DNA from: Polytrichum commune
Taxonomy: Eukaryota; Streptophyta; Polytrichopsida; Polytrichales; Polytrichaceae
NCBI GenBank assembly: GCA_950295325.1
Contig: OX485804.1
Coordinates: 49,476,001 to 49,540,000, forward strand
DNA: 64,000 nt
Direction: 5' to 3'
The notes under the pieces are model-generated. The model did not search any database. It worked only from the letters and a program-made list of their open reading frames with translations, and was not told the DNA's origin. The position numbers and the translations under genes are program-made. Positions 11,040-22,920 of this stretch are shown here, one piece after another. The stretch's first letter is position 1, and the number at the start of each line of letters is the position of its first letter.

Positions 11040-14000
11040 GTAAAGATTGTGTTTAGAATGAGGTTAAATAGATTTTTATCATAGCATTTTATATGAGATG
11101 TAATAAGTTTATAATGTTGAAAATAACAACTCATTTGGTACTAGTACTTAAAACCAATTAAGTCAGAGCAACAAATGCAAAATATACCAATTATTCTTAA
11201 ATCTATATATTTTGACATTACGTATTTAATTGTTTTTATATAGTCATTATGATTTATTTATTTATACTTACATATTATACTTATTGAACATACATATCCA
11301 TATTTATATGCCCATATAATAATAAATTATTTATCATACCACAATGAAAATATGAAAACATTTTTAATATTTTTAATATTAAAATAGGCATATAATACAT
11401 AAGTTTGAATAAATACATTAATATTATATTAAACATATTAATGGATGGGATATAATTTATATCCAACATGCAACCAATCCCTACCACCAAAAAAACTTTT
11501 ATAAATATTTTAATATTTTACAATAAATGATAATTGGTCAAATATCAATCAACAATATTTTATCATTATCAAATATATAGATATTTAAGATGTATGATTA
11601 TTTAAAAAAAGTTTTTTTCAATTACCAATCCTTGACCATTTATCATTATTAAACAAAAAGATAGTCAAGATATATATATATATATATTCATTAAAGGCAA
11701 TTTGGAAAATTATTAATTCTTAATTTCATAGAATAATCATACTTAAAGGCATTCAAGAGACATCATTGTGTTCATACATGTATATAAAATAAATAATTTT
11801 TTTAAATCGAAAATTAATAATTTAAAGTAATTTTATCTTTATATATTAATTAAGTTAAATATTTCTATAATAGCTGAAAATATAAAATAATCATAACATA
11901 ATTATTTGGATATGAGTGTAATAATATGAAAACATTTCAATTTTTCAATTAATACAAATAAATAATTTTTAATAATATTGTTGTGATATAGGACGCTTGG
12001 TAGTTAAATTATAAAATTTATGCGTTTTTATTGAATATATAAATATATATATTTGATGGATATTAGTATAAGATATTTTTCTAATCGAAGTTTCAGTTCA
12101 TGATAAATTGAGAACTGAGTTATTTAGGATCTTGGTTAAAGATCGAAGTAATTCATAAGGATATAAAATTTATATTTATATTTGTAAGTACGGAAATAAT
12201 GATGAAATATATTGGTGAAATATATTGGTGGCGGCCGAATCCTAGAGATCAAGAAGTGAATACTTAAGGAGAAGAAATTGGAAGGTAAAGCATAGTATCT
12301 GGAATTTTGAATTCATGCTGGATTAAAGGACTTGTGGATTGAGATTTTGAAGGTTTTGAAAGTCTTGTAAGTATTTCTAAGCACTTAGATTAGTAAATGG
12401 TGTTGATATGACTTGAATTAGTGAAACAATGTATATATTACAGTAAATGATAAAAAAAAAATTTAAAGATCCTTAAAAAAATTTAAACTTTAATTCACAA
12501 GTCCTCTAAACCAACACAAACTTGAAATTCCACATACTATGCTTAAGCTCCTAACTTCACTTTAAGTATTCATGTTTTAGTCTTTAAGGTTCGGCTGCCA
12601 CCAATCCTAACTCCCAACTATATTACTATATCACCATATCTACCACCAATCCTATTACTAATTATTTTATAGTTTGAATTATTTTATATCGATTTTTTTT
12701 AAATTTCAAATTTTTTTTTATGTCCAATCATTCATTATTTTCGTCATTTCTTCTATTCATCATTTAATCATATTCATCTTTTGTTCATATCCACGAGTAA
12801 CCTCTTACTTAATTTTATTCCTCTACATACTCATTCTTATCATTATACTAATTAAAATATTTTCGTATACCTTTATGAATTACTCCGAGTCTCAATTAAA
12901 AACCTAAACAACAACTCGATTCTTAATATACCATAAACTTACACTTTGATTAGAAATACCTTATACTAATGCTCATTAAGTACGTATGTATAAATCTGAT
13001 AAATATGCAATTTTTTATAATTTAATTACTAAACATCCCACATAATGATAACGTAAATTAAATTTTGATATTGTATGATAATAATATATTAATAACTTAT
13101 GATAGTAAGGAACAAATAACTTACAGAAAAATTTGATTGGAACGTGATCTCGACTATTTATTATTTGATGATCTATCGAGTAATTTGGAATTTGATCTTA
13201 AAAGGTATATGACAATATAATTACTTACAATAGAAACTACTATAATTTAAAATTTGAATTTATAAGTTATTTAACTAATTATAAAAAAAAATTGGAATTT
13301 TTGCATGAGAAATATTTTTCTACTTGGTTGTTTAAAAATAAAGTTATTTGTAGATCATTTGGAATTATTTGATTATTTTAAGATCTATATACAACAAAAA
13401 AACTCGTTTAATTAAGAAGATTAATTGATGTACATTAATTAATGAGCCACTTCAAATATATGATATATATTATAATTAAACAACCAAATAATAGAGGCTT
13501 CAAATATTAAAAAAATTTGTTTTAATAAAATAATAAAAATATATAAATTAAAATTAGAACATGACAAACAATATGGTTACAATAGTTAGATATGGTAGTC
13601 TAACTATTTATAATTAAAAATATATTGATTCTAATTTCATTAAATTAAATTATTAACTCAATTTTATAATAGTAAAGTTATTAATAAAATTTTGTTGTAA
13701 CCAGTTAATATGATAACCAATCGACGTTGGTAGTGGATAAAATAAGTGATTAATTTATTTACTGTATTTAATCGATGAATAAATTAATCAGTTGCATTTT
13801 TTTAATGGAATATTAACAACTTACATTATATAATAAATTTAATCGAAGTTGCAGACTACAATTTCTTTTCCTAAAAAATGATCAACGTCATAAAAAGACA
13901 ATTGTTGAAAAACCTTATAGTATTGTTAAGTCCAATCCGTCTTTATTACAACATCTTTAATTCAAACAACATGCCTTTTTATGGAAAAAAAGACAACATA

Positions 14001-14130
14001 TTGCTAATGAAACAAAGAATAAACTTCAAATTCTAAAAGATTTAGTGTTTCAAACAATGAAGACATGTAATGTATTGCCAATATAGATGAGATTTATGTT
14101 TTTTATTGAACAAAGTAAAATTTTATGTGG
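11040..14130. other. Strongly AT-rich block
   Basis: Base composition shifts sharply: this 3.1 kb is markedly richer in A+T than both flanks and has almost no CpG. It contains no credible gene. Its centre is the foldback at 11991-13040. The block is probably one inserted element or a pair of elements in inverted orientation, but I could not find its outer ends. Confidence 0.6.
11991..13040. repeat. Large imperfect foldback in the AT-rich block
   Basis: Left arm 11991-12345 and right arm about 12491-13040 are inverse complements with gaps. Shared landmarks include TAGTTAAATTATAAAA, ATTAGTATAAG, GTAATTCATAA, TGAATACTTAA, AAGCATAGTAT and GGACTTGTG. The right arm is about 200 bp longer. GC-richer motifs GGTGGCGGCCGAATCC and its complement-like partner sit in both arms. 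Confidence 0.7.
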
Positions 14131-14700
14131 CGAGAACTTGTGATTGATTACCCCCACAAAGACTTTTGACAATTGTCGTAGCCAAGGAGTAGCATTAAGA
14201 TGAGCACTTATGGGTTCACCTATAGATCAACTTTGTGTAACCCTAAAATTTACGCTTCGAAATTTGCAGCAATTTCCATATTCATAATTTTTTATAGAAA
14301 TAATGGCATTCTCCTTAAAAAAAATCTTTTTGCAAGAAAACTAGTTTTCCGCTGTTATTCCTCCTAAACATGTGCAAAAACTCTTTTTTTATTAGTTATA
14401 AATGCCTCAACCATACATTTGGAATACTTGTTGGAATTGGAGAGCTTCTGACAAACATAGCAACGACAAAATGCACCTCCAAACACAAGATGGTTGCCCC
14501 CGTCCTTTTAAGAATATCTCCGTTGCCCATGAAAAGAGAGTTTTTGGCCACGTGTGCAGCTTGGTGATCTTAAAAGTGGAGAATGCAATGTTCTATCCAT
14601 GTATATATTTGGCTGCCCTAGGCACCACCTGGCAACTCATCATCTTGCCCTGTGTGGATCCTCAGGTTCAATATGTCCAATAATAAGTTCATACAACTTA
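14131..14700. other. No gene seen
   Basis: Two overlapping ORFs (14370-14683) in different frames have no motif and no support. Confidence 0.4.
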
Positions 14701-15079
14701 AAGTAAGTGGATTTTAAATGGACACTTTTCTCTTGGAACCCACTTCTCGTAGATTTGAAACATGCAATTAGTGCAAGATGATTAGTAACTCCAAATCGTG
14801 GCCATTGCCACTTTCCTCATAGTTTTGGGCGTTCACATGAATGTCTTAGTCATTTATCAAATTGAAGATTCTATGAGTTAGTTGTGAAATGATCATATTA
14901 TAGGTCTCCTCGAATTATGTTGAGTATTGCATCTAGAATGGTTAATTTTTCTTGAACATACAGTTTGGTGTCTTTTCACCACATGTCTTTTTGGTTTTTG
15001 TTCTTAGATTCCTACCTAACATAATACGACTCAAATATAGGTGTCCATTTAAGGTCAAACATTGAATTACACACGTTTA
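14701..15079. mobile_element. Dispersed repeat I, copy at 14.7 kb
   Basis: About 379 bp, weak inverted ends (GTAAGTGGATTTTAAATGGA and the complement of TCCATTTAAGG...), colinear with 9949-10320. The split MITE B begins 8 bases further on. Confidence 0.55.
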
Positions 15080-16125
15080 CCTTATGCACGGGTAGGTCAC
15101 TCTATACGATTTTTGTGCACCACGTTCGGCGGAGGGGTATTTGTTTAGGGGTTATTTACCCCAAGGCACAAATTAAAAGCTCCCTATAATTACTTAATTT
15201 TCTACAATGGCCTATTTTTTGCACCCTACCATTACTTATAATGCCCATGTCATTGCTTTTTTTTTTTTTTAGTCTACATTCCTTTTAATTCAAAAGTGTA
15301 TGCAATGCAGAAGTGGTGGGAAAAAGCATGGCAACAAAAAGGCATGAAGAATACATACACATAACACAGAACACATAAACTTTGATTTGTCAAGAAGATA
15401 ACCACAAAAGCAACCAAAGTTAATGTAACAAGATATGTGCAACATATACATCAACATTTCTACCTTTAGCTCAACTTATGATCTCGGTCAAGGCAATGAT
15501 TTTACAGTTACAACGGAACCTCACGCACATGCATATTCATTGACAACTTACTAAAATGTAAACACATGACACTTGCCATTAGTATGTTCAACAATATCTT
15601 CCCCTTCCATACTAAAACGCAAAACTATCATCTCAAGTATCTCAATGTCATTATGCAAATAAGAAAGTTACTTATCCTAACAAATGACACCATTTCGGTA
15701 ATCAGTGGACGTGACACTTTGAGACCTATAGACATCTAGATTAGGCCCTTTGCAAATAATATACGTGACACTAAAGACTATAAATGGTTTAGATCCTCAA
15801 GCCTTGAATTCTCTCTCTCTTTGTTTTATATTTTGTGTGTCAATGTTGATCTAAATCCTCTGCTAACTAACTATGCTACATACCTTTGCACAACTTATAC
15901 ATGGACTCAGGTGTGTTTGAATTGAAGCGAGTAGTTTTGTTGCATAAGTACACATGGTGTTTAGTTGGACAGGTTGTGAACAGGCAACCGTGCTGCTTGT
16001 ATTCTGGACAATTTGGAGAAGAACTGCATTCACTTTCTTTGCAACTAGGAGATTCAAATTGGTAAGGAGAACCTAGCCACCTGAAAGGGAGTGGATATTA
16101 AACAACCTTAGTCTTCATTACATTA

Positions 16126-16548
16126 AGGTAGAAATACCATAACCCGTGATAAATAAGGTGATTCGCATTGAAGATCTGGTCTGACAACCATGAGAGAATT
16201 TTCCAAGATAGACGAGAAGGATTCGTGAAGAATGCAAGTTGTTTCATATTTTTCTGCCTTATACAAAAAATGCTACAATTTTTCAAAGTGGAAAGTTTGT
16301 CCACTCCCCTATTCGTTCACTAGATTCTCCCTACACCGAACACGGTAATCCACATTTTCATATAGGACATCGCCTAAATCGGTTACCTCATGAGCACATT
16401 AACACTTGACTTCCATTGGCTACACTAAGTGCACACGCATTGAAGTTGCTGCCAAGCCATGATCGGTTTTAGAAATGGCACTTCACCATTATGACGGCGG
16501 TCTAGTGCGCGGCTAGAGGGTGGTTAACGGGTTATGGTATTTCTACCT
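16126..16548. mobile_element. Stowaway-like MITE, family E, copy 2
   Basis: 423 bp, colinear with 9370-9791 over its full length with few differences, same TIRs and TA on both flanks (16124-16125 and 16549-16550). Confidence 0.85.
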
Positions 16549-16639
16549 TACTCCCTGCATGACATTTGAGATACTGCACGGTAGTGTTGAAAGATGGCAT
16601 TTATGATGCATCATAAAGCGGAGGTTGAAAATGTAAAGA

Positions 16640-16888
16640 TTGATAGTTGCACCAGAGAGTCGGGAAGAAGTCACCGAAGCTGCAAGAATTACGTCGACGG
16701 AGGAGGAAAAAAAGATGTGCTTGGATCACGGTTTCAAATATATATGCAGCATCGAAGGAGTTGCACCCAATGAGGCAACATTCACTACAGTTGCTTGCTT
16801 GGAAGTGGCACATGGTGATGGTGATCTTGCTTTTGATATGGTCAGAAAGGATTTGAGTGAACCAACCCATACACTCGTTTCTTGTTGA
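16640..16888 (+). pseudogene. PPR/PRORP-like gene fragment
   Basis: An 83-codon stretch reads EGVAPNEATFTTVAC then LEVAHGDGDLAFDMVRK. The spacing of GVxPNEAT, VA and GDGDLAFDxV is what I associate with the pentatricopeptide region of plant protein-only RNase P (PRORP), an organellar or nuclear tRNA 5'-processing enzyme. Only about one and a half helix-pair repeats are present. There is no NYN nuclease domain, and the frame stops at 16888 in sequence that no longer resembles the family. It sits between the halves of the split MITE B, so it may be a captured or retroposed scrap. A generic PPR origin is the main alternative. Confidence 0.4.
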
Positions 16889-17287
16889 ATGCCTAAACCC
16901 TTGCCTCCAAGGAACCAATATACGGGTTGTTTCGCCCCAGCCGTCAAGCAGATGGTGGCCGCTTACCTTGCACCCAACCAAATCACCTCCTCAAGCTTAA
17001 TCGACTCTTATTAGCATGTCATGTGATTCATTGAGGTTGTCTATGATCAATTCCTTTTTTCTTTTCTTTTTTTTTTGAAGGGAGGGAAAAGGAGATGTCT
17101 ATTGAGGGGAAAGTTGTAAACAACAAGTTCCAGGTGTAACTGTGGTCTGCAAAATTCAAAAGCGAACAGTTTGAGGGGATTTATGGACTACAAGCAACTG
17201 ACAGACAATAGAGTTATCCTTTAACTTAAGGAGACTTTTTTGTTGGGAGTTTTGTTGTGTCCATTCTGAAACCGGAAGATTTGAGAG

Positions 17288-17535
17288 GTGGCCTCTCATT
17301 TCCCTCGGTGGCCTCCACTCGGTGTCTTATTTCAGATCTTAAGGTCAACAGACACTTCAATCTCACAAAAAATTGCGAAGGTGTATGGACGTTGACAAAA
17401 CTGCGACGGTGCAATGAAGAAGCGGTGGTGGAAGTGGACATACATGTTGGAGATGACGATGTCGGAGTAGAAAAGCTGATGAAAAATGAGAAGCCATGGG
17501 GGAAATGAGAGGCCATCGAGAGAAGCCACGGAGAG
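17288..17535. repeat. Short inverted repeat
   Basis: GGCCTCTCATTTCCC near 17290 is matched in complement by GGGAAATGAGAGGCC near 17500, with further partial pairing outside. The ORFs read through it in both strands are not supported as genes. Confidence 0.5.
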
Positions 17536-17910
17536 AAGTGGGGAGAAGAGTTAGGGTTAGACTTACAATTTCATCCATTTTGGGTAAACGGTGTGTCATT
17601 TTTCATCCATCCCTCGTGAGGCATGCGTACAAAATTGATCCTACTAAACATACATCTTAGGATCCTCATTTTAGTCCCTATATTACTTTTACAAAAAGGA
17701 ATGGCACATTTTATACCTATCTACCTTACTTGTAATGGGATTGTCTACTATTGAATGGACCCTTCATTATATGGAATTCTTTTATAAATTTTATGTCAAA
17801 CAAATTTAATCCTTCCTATATTATGTCGTCTTTGAGAGGCTTAAATGAAGCCAATAATAATACATTACGGATACAACATCGAGTTCTTCAATATGGATGG
17901 AAATGTGAAA

Positions 17911-18134
17911 TTTACACTAAATACATTATTTTATGTCACTTACGATTTGGAATTATGAAATTCTATGTCTATTTATTGTATATCTCATGTTTTACCAACT
18001 AATGTTAAATTGGTTGTTTGGACATTATGGAACATTAAAAAATTTACTTGGTAAAAAATTACATCAATAGAAAAAATATATAGCATTTTGTAACTCCAAA
18101 CAATAAGTGATACTAAATATCATCTTTAGTGTAG
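17911..18134. mobile_element. MITE of the 'CTACACTAAATA' group, short type, copy 2
   Basis: 224 bp, the same length as 5785-6008 and colinear with it (GTCACTTAC, ACCAACTAATG, AAGTGATACTAAATATCAT, ending TAGTGTAG). The left terminus is slightly decayed (TTACACTAAATACA). Confidence 0.75.
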
Positions 18135-18842
18135 TTCATGATAGAGTAAGGACAAGTTTACATTAGCGTTAGGGGTCCAAGAAACTTGGGGTTTTAAATA
18201 AGCCTTACTTTCCACTCAATTTGCATCCAAGCTTGACAATCGATTTCTCAAAATGGGAGGAGTATTTCATTGAGTTAGAACCATCACGATTTGACAAGAA
18301 ACAGAGGTCACAATAATGCCACTTCATTTTTTCATACCCAAGATCCGGAGCTTACTGAAATTACCCCAAATTTTGTTGGGCCCAACACATTGTGGGAGCA
18401 CACGAACACCAAAAGTTTCTGGATAGGCATTTTTCAATGCCTAATCCGGTCTGTCCGGATGATCCGAGTATCATCCAAGGATTCTGTAAAGTGCAGGATG
18501 TCAGGGACGCACTTTTCCTGCTTGAAAGTCGACCACCGGCCGGATATCCGGATCCGGATAGTCCTTTGGAAGTCTTTATTCCGGGACTTGCCTTCCGGAT
18601 TGAACCTCTCTAATTAAGTCTTACTCCTACATGCATCTTTCCTCAATACCTACCTACCTACTTCCTACCTCCATTGGTGATTGGGTTCATCCGGCGAAGA
18701 CGTCCCTACATAGGTAGAATCCGGATTTCTCTCACAACCAGTCCGGATCGGCCTAATCTTTCCTGGCAGGTCACACAGAGAATCCGGATGGTTCCCGGAA
18801 CTACAACGACAGAAAGGTTAAGTTTGGATCCGAGACCTGTTA

Positions 18843-19313
18843 ATCCGGGATAACTGGGCGATCCGTACCACTTTCCGGATTACCCCGCCCAAAGACTGTG
18901 AGACCTCTTCAGAAGATCGGATGGCGTAAGTCCGGCACCTCCCGGATCTTACCCAGTCCTAACGACGGCTATCTCACATGGACGTTACCCAGGCATCCGG
19001 AATAATGAGGTTTCCCTCCCACCACACGCCGGAAATGCTCTACGGACCGGAAACCTAACCGTTCCGGTTTCTCTCCTCCTTCCGACAGATCAATCCGGCT
19101 ACGGCGAACTTAGGCTCAACTAAATCGGAGATAACTGGGCAATCCGTACCGCTTTCCGGATTGCCCCGCCTAGGATCCGTGAGACCTCTTCAGAAGGTCG
19201 GATGGCGTAAGTCTGGCACCTCCGGATCTTACCCAGTCCTAACGACGGTTATCTCATATAGGCGTTACTCAGACATCCGGAATAGCGAGGTTTCCCTCCC
19301 ACTACACTCGGAA
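18843..19313. repeat. Direct duplication of about 185 bp inside the 3.75-kb element
   Basis: About 18850-19030 and 19130-19313 are colinear copies about 282 bp apart (shared words ATAACTGGGC.ATCCGTACC, GAGACCTCTTCAGAAG, GGATGGCGTAAGTC, CTTACCCAGTCCTAACGACG). They lie near the 3' end of the element in its minus-strand orientation. Confidence 0.8.
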
Positions 19314-19909
19314 AGGAGCCATAGTACTTATAGTCGGATCCGATCCGGGTTTCCTCCCCTTTGTCCTATCCGTATTTCCTACTCATCCATTCCCTCTAGA
19401 TCTGCAACGTGCTCCTAACCGTCCGTGCACAAAACAAGTCAGAATAGGTGGAGAACTAGAGCTTTATTGAGTGGGAAAAGACGAAATACAACATCGGAGA
19501 GAAGAACCCTCCTCAAGCTCCTTATTCAGCCTTAAGTAGAGGCTTGCAATCCCTAACTACTGGTGGCGGCCCAGGCGGCCGCCCAGAAAACCCTAGGCAG
19601 CGAGAAATCCGGAAACGTGTCCTTCGCGGAATTTCCGGATCTCGATCCGCTTTTTGCGCTGACAGAAAATTTGAATTCACAGTCTTACCAAAACTCAAAA
19701 AACATCCTAAACTATGTCTGCCTAATTTTGATCTACCTAATGTTAATCTACCTAAGTCTAATCTAAGTGGTGCGATGCTTTTTCGAAGCCGTCCCGTCCT
19801 TGGAATGGCTTGCGGGCCCGCTGATGGCGGAGGAGCCTCCTCCGGGGGTCAAAAGTCGCCGCTCCTACAGTCTTGTAAGTTGAGGGTGGGGGTGCCCACT
19901 GCTCCAGTA

Positions 19910-21639
19910 TCATACAATCCGGAGCAGGAGCTGGGCCTGCGACATAGGCGCCTTACCCCGATCCGGAGTCTTCGTCCGATCCGGTGTCCTCATCCTTTCC
20001 GGAGTTCTGGCCCTCTCCGGTGTTCTGGACCGATCTGATGTCCTGCCCCGATCCGGATTCGGTGATTGTCCACGTCCGGACCTGGCTGACCATTCCGTAC
20101 TCTTCCTCCGCACCTGGGACGAGCGGGTCCGTTCTGGGACAGGAGTCTTCTCTCTATCCGGAGCTCTTCCGGATTCCGGCGGATGGGAAGTTCCGGCTGG
20201 TTGACTGGGCCCTGCACCTGTCTGTGAGGCCGGAACCAGTTCCACCTCCCCAATAACTTCGTATAAAGTACCCGTCGGAGATCCGGGTGGACCTGAATAG
20301 AGCATCCGTCTGGGGGTACCACCCGGCAGGAGCTTCTGAATCTCCTTGAGTAAATCCTTCATGGTGCGAGAGTACTTTACCAGGATAGGGAGCGTTTGCC
20401 GGGCGGAAGACGGATCCGCCGACTCCATCAGCTGGTCGTAAAGATGCGCCTTGTTGACGATCTCTCCCGGATGGCCCACCAACTCCCAGACCCGGCTCAA
20501 CACCACGTCTTGTTCCGCCTGGAACTTCCGGATCTCCTCGCTCTTCTGGGCGAGCTCCCGGGTCATAGCGGCCACTTGTGCTGCTAGTTGTGCCTTCTCC
20601 GTCTCTAGGGCCTCCACCTGTTTCCGGTCCGTCCGCTTGGCCAACTCCCGGAGGATATTTCCGGGTCCACAATTGCCCAGGGCCCGGTTCACTCCCCGGG
20701 TGATGTGCTCCATCTGGAAGTACTGGTTCTGGAGCTCCGTCAACTCATCCAGGACGTGCTTGAAGGGGGCTTCCGGAAACTCGAAGGTGGAGAGATCAAT
20801 GTCCTTCCAAGGAACTTCCCGGCTGGGTCCAGCTTCCTGTCGGGGTGGCGGCGAGGCTGGTTTCCGGACCTTCGGAAGGGACGAAGCGGGAGGTGGTTCC
20901 GGAACTGCGGTGTCGCTGGAATCCTCTGTTCCGGTCTCCGGAACTTCGACTTCCGGACTGATCTTGTACACCACTTCATCTTCCGCTATAGTCAGCATGT
21001 CCTCTTCCGCTTCGTTGATGCAGCCGTGGTGTTGGTAGAGATGGAGGATGTAGGGGGAGAGAAAGGAGGGCTTCTGGCCAATGTGAGGGAGGGATTTCTC
21101 CACGTGTTCCTGAATTAACCTCGCCCAATTGACAGACCGGACTCCGGACATGGCCCCGAACAGGGTGTTGGCCATGGTAAGGCTGAGCCGCTTGGGCTTT
21201 TCCGGGCTAAGGATGGGGAGAATGAATTCTATGACTCTCCTCTCTCTAAGGTTCCGGCAATTCCCGGGACGGAATCCGTCCTTCAGATCCGGATCCGTTC
21301 GGAATTTTCCCACATAGAAACTATCCCTGCGGCTAGCCCAGCCCTCGCCCTTTCCTCTCGGAAATCCGTAAACCCCAACCCATTCCTTCGACGTCCATTT
21401 CTCCGGATCCTGCCTAATATTCCAGAACCACTGATTGCCTCTCTCTCGAATAGAAATTCCCGCAATGTGGCTTCCGCCCGGAGATTCCAGGGCTTGGCGA
21501 GTAATCCCCCGCACCTCATCCGGCTAAGGTCCTCTATGAGCTCCTTCAGCCCGGATTCTCTCTTCGGGATGGCCGGCGATACATGTTTCACGGGAATTGG
21601 GACCTGCTCCCTCTCATCTTCCTCTCGTGCTTCTGGCAT
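19910..21639 (-). CDS. Gag-like coiled-coil protein of the 3.75-kb element, one frameshift
   Basis: Two overlapping minus-strand frames together make a protein of about 575 residues. The ATG at 21639 opens a 42-residue N-terminus (ESGLKELIEDLSRMR). Around 21515, next to a run of five C on the plus strand, the reading must shift to the frame that runs 534 codons to 19910. That frame lacks an early ATG of its own. Visible parts are a globular N-terminal half with WTSKEWVGVYGFPRG and SPYILHLYQHHG, a Pro/Ser linker, a heptad-rich coiled coil (about residues 315-370 of the long frame), and a basic C-terminal tail of TPER/TPDR repeats. There is no zinc knuckle, protease, RT or integrase. I infer a structural or nucleic-acid-binding gag-like role in a non-autonomous element. 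A plant 'mobile domain' protein is the alternative. Confidence 0.55.
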
Positions 21640-22208
21640 TTTGCTTCACACCCTCAAACCTTCAACAATCCCCGGATTCTTTCCTCCGGAATTCCACCCG
21701 CTAATCACTTCGGAATCCCAGCAAACCAACTGCTGGTGACTCGGAAAAACAACTCACCCCTTGTTCTCTCAACAATGCCGCTCGCGCAAATGGCTCGGAG
21801 AAGAGGAAAAATTCTTGTAAGTACTCTCTCTCTCCTCCTCACGGGTCTGGTTCCGTAACCGTTTCCTCCGCAACCGTTCGGAATCTGTTGTAACCGCCTC
21901 CCGGTCAGGATGCTCCGGACCGGACCGTTCCTAAACGGTCTTCCCTGGTCAATATCCGGTCCGACCAAAGTGTCCGTTTTAACCATTTTAACGCGTAAGG
22001 CGGATGCCTAGAACCTTATTTCTTAAAACAACTAACCTACCCTAGGAAACCCTACTTTAACAACAACCTCAGGGTATTATCCGGGTATTAATCCGGTTAG
22101 GAAGCCAATTCGGACTTCCGTGGATTTTTGGGCTCCCACACACATTCACACCGACTAATACGATTACTTGATTAAAATGAAGTTTCTTCCAATCTTGGAC
22201 CCAAGTGT

Positions 22209-22241
22209 AAACCCTAAACCCTAAACCCTAAACCCTAAACC
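22209..22241. repeat. Interstitial plant telomere-type repeat
   Basis: Four to five perfect tandem units of CCCTAAA, about 70 bp beyond the right edge of the 3.75-kb element. This is the Arabidopsis-type telomere repeat used by most land plants. The tract is too short to be a chromosome end. Confidence 0.9.
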
Positions 22242-22459
22242 ATGTTAGCTTACACCAATTCCCAAGTATTTGCTAACCAATTGGGAGGTCACACATGCTA
22301 GCCTAGAGGTCAAATCAAACAACAATATTAGTGAAGAGATACTCAAGGCAGTAAGAAACCAAATTCCACGCTCATGTCAATTTTAACCATAAAAAATGAA
22401 AACATTGAGATACTGAAATTTGAGATAAGTTGCTAGAAAGTGGAGAAATTTCTAGACAT

Positions 22460-22920
22460 TAGAGTTATTTCTAAAGTAAATGAGATGAAACCATGGGTTT
22501 AGTTCCAAACCTTGAGTTTATGAGAATTAACACACAAAATTATCCAAGTTTTTTTGATGTTTAAATCACTATACACAAAGAGTGGTGTCGGGCTATTAAA
22601 AACTCAGATTTCTAGCTTGTTCTACTAGGACAGGTGTGTCAAGCTAGCCTTGCATAGGTCAATCTAAGAATTAGGATAGAGAGTCCCATGTGTTTTATTT
22701 TTATTTTTATTTTTATTTTATTTTATAATAAAAAAACTTAAAATCTATCAAAGTTTGAGAGGTGGAAAGAGGAGGTCCCAAAGTTTCACCCAACTTTCAA
22801 AGTAGGCTCCAGTGTTCGACAAACTAACGAGCTCTTAATAGAAAAAAATTCCCAACTAAGGATCAAGCCCACAGTCTCATCGTCTTTGAGGGACTTTATG
22901 GATAACCATGGTCTCTAAAG
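22460..22920. repeat. Dispersed repeat shared with 7190-7620
   Basis: Colinear with 7190-7620. It contains an extra (TTTTA)n run at about 22700-22728. Confidence 0.65.

Larger units (their letters stand above)
15087..17830. mobile_element. hAT-like MITE, family B, split and truncated copy
   Basis: 15087-15291 matches the left 200 bp of the intact MITE at 45450-45946 (starting CACGGGTAGGTCACT). About 17595-17830 matches its right-middle part (ATCCATCC, TAATGGGATTGTCTAC, CCTTCATTATATGGAATTC). The two halves are separated by some 2.3 kb that includes another MITE (16126-16548) and a gene scrap, so a later insertion or rearrangement split it. The right TIR is missing. Confidence 0.65.
18391..22140 (-). 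mobile_element. 3.75-kb CCGGA-rich LTR-like element with 5-bp TSD
   Basis: The element is bounded by TGTGGGAGC at 18391 and GGCTCCCACA ending at 22140, and flanked by a perfect 5-bp duplication cacat (18386-18390, 22141-22145). Read on the minus strand it starts TGTGGGAGCCCAAAA, like the LTRs elsewhere in this window (TGTGAGCCCAA...). I found no direct LTR pair inside, so the whole unit behaves like a very long solo LTR, or like a terminal-repeat element carrying its own gag-like ORF (19910-21639). Its GC and CpG content, with dozens of CCGGA words, contrasts sharply with its AT-rich flanks and suggests recent insertion. Confidence 0.75.

Noticed and set aside
17257-17508. 83-residue ORF with acidic C-terminus
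   Set aside because: It overlaps an inverted repeat and equally long frames on the other strand, and no motif is seen.
19544-21118. Several 90-195-residue plus-strand ORFs and a 172-residue minus frame over the gag-like gene
   Set aside because: They are other-frame readings of a GC-rich coding region with CCGGA words. None has a domain or heptad pattern like the 534-codon frame.
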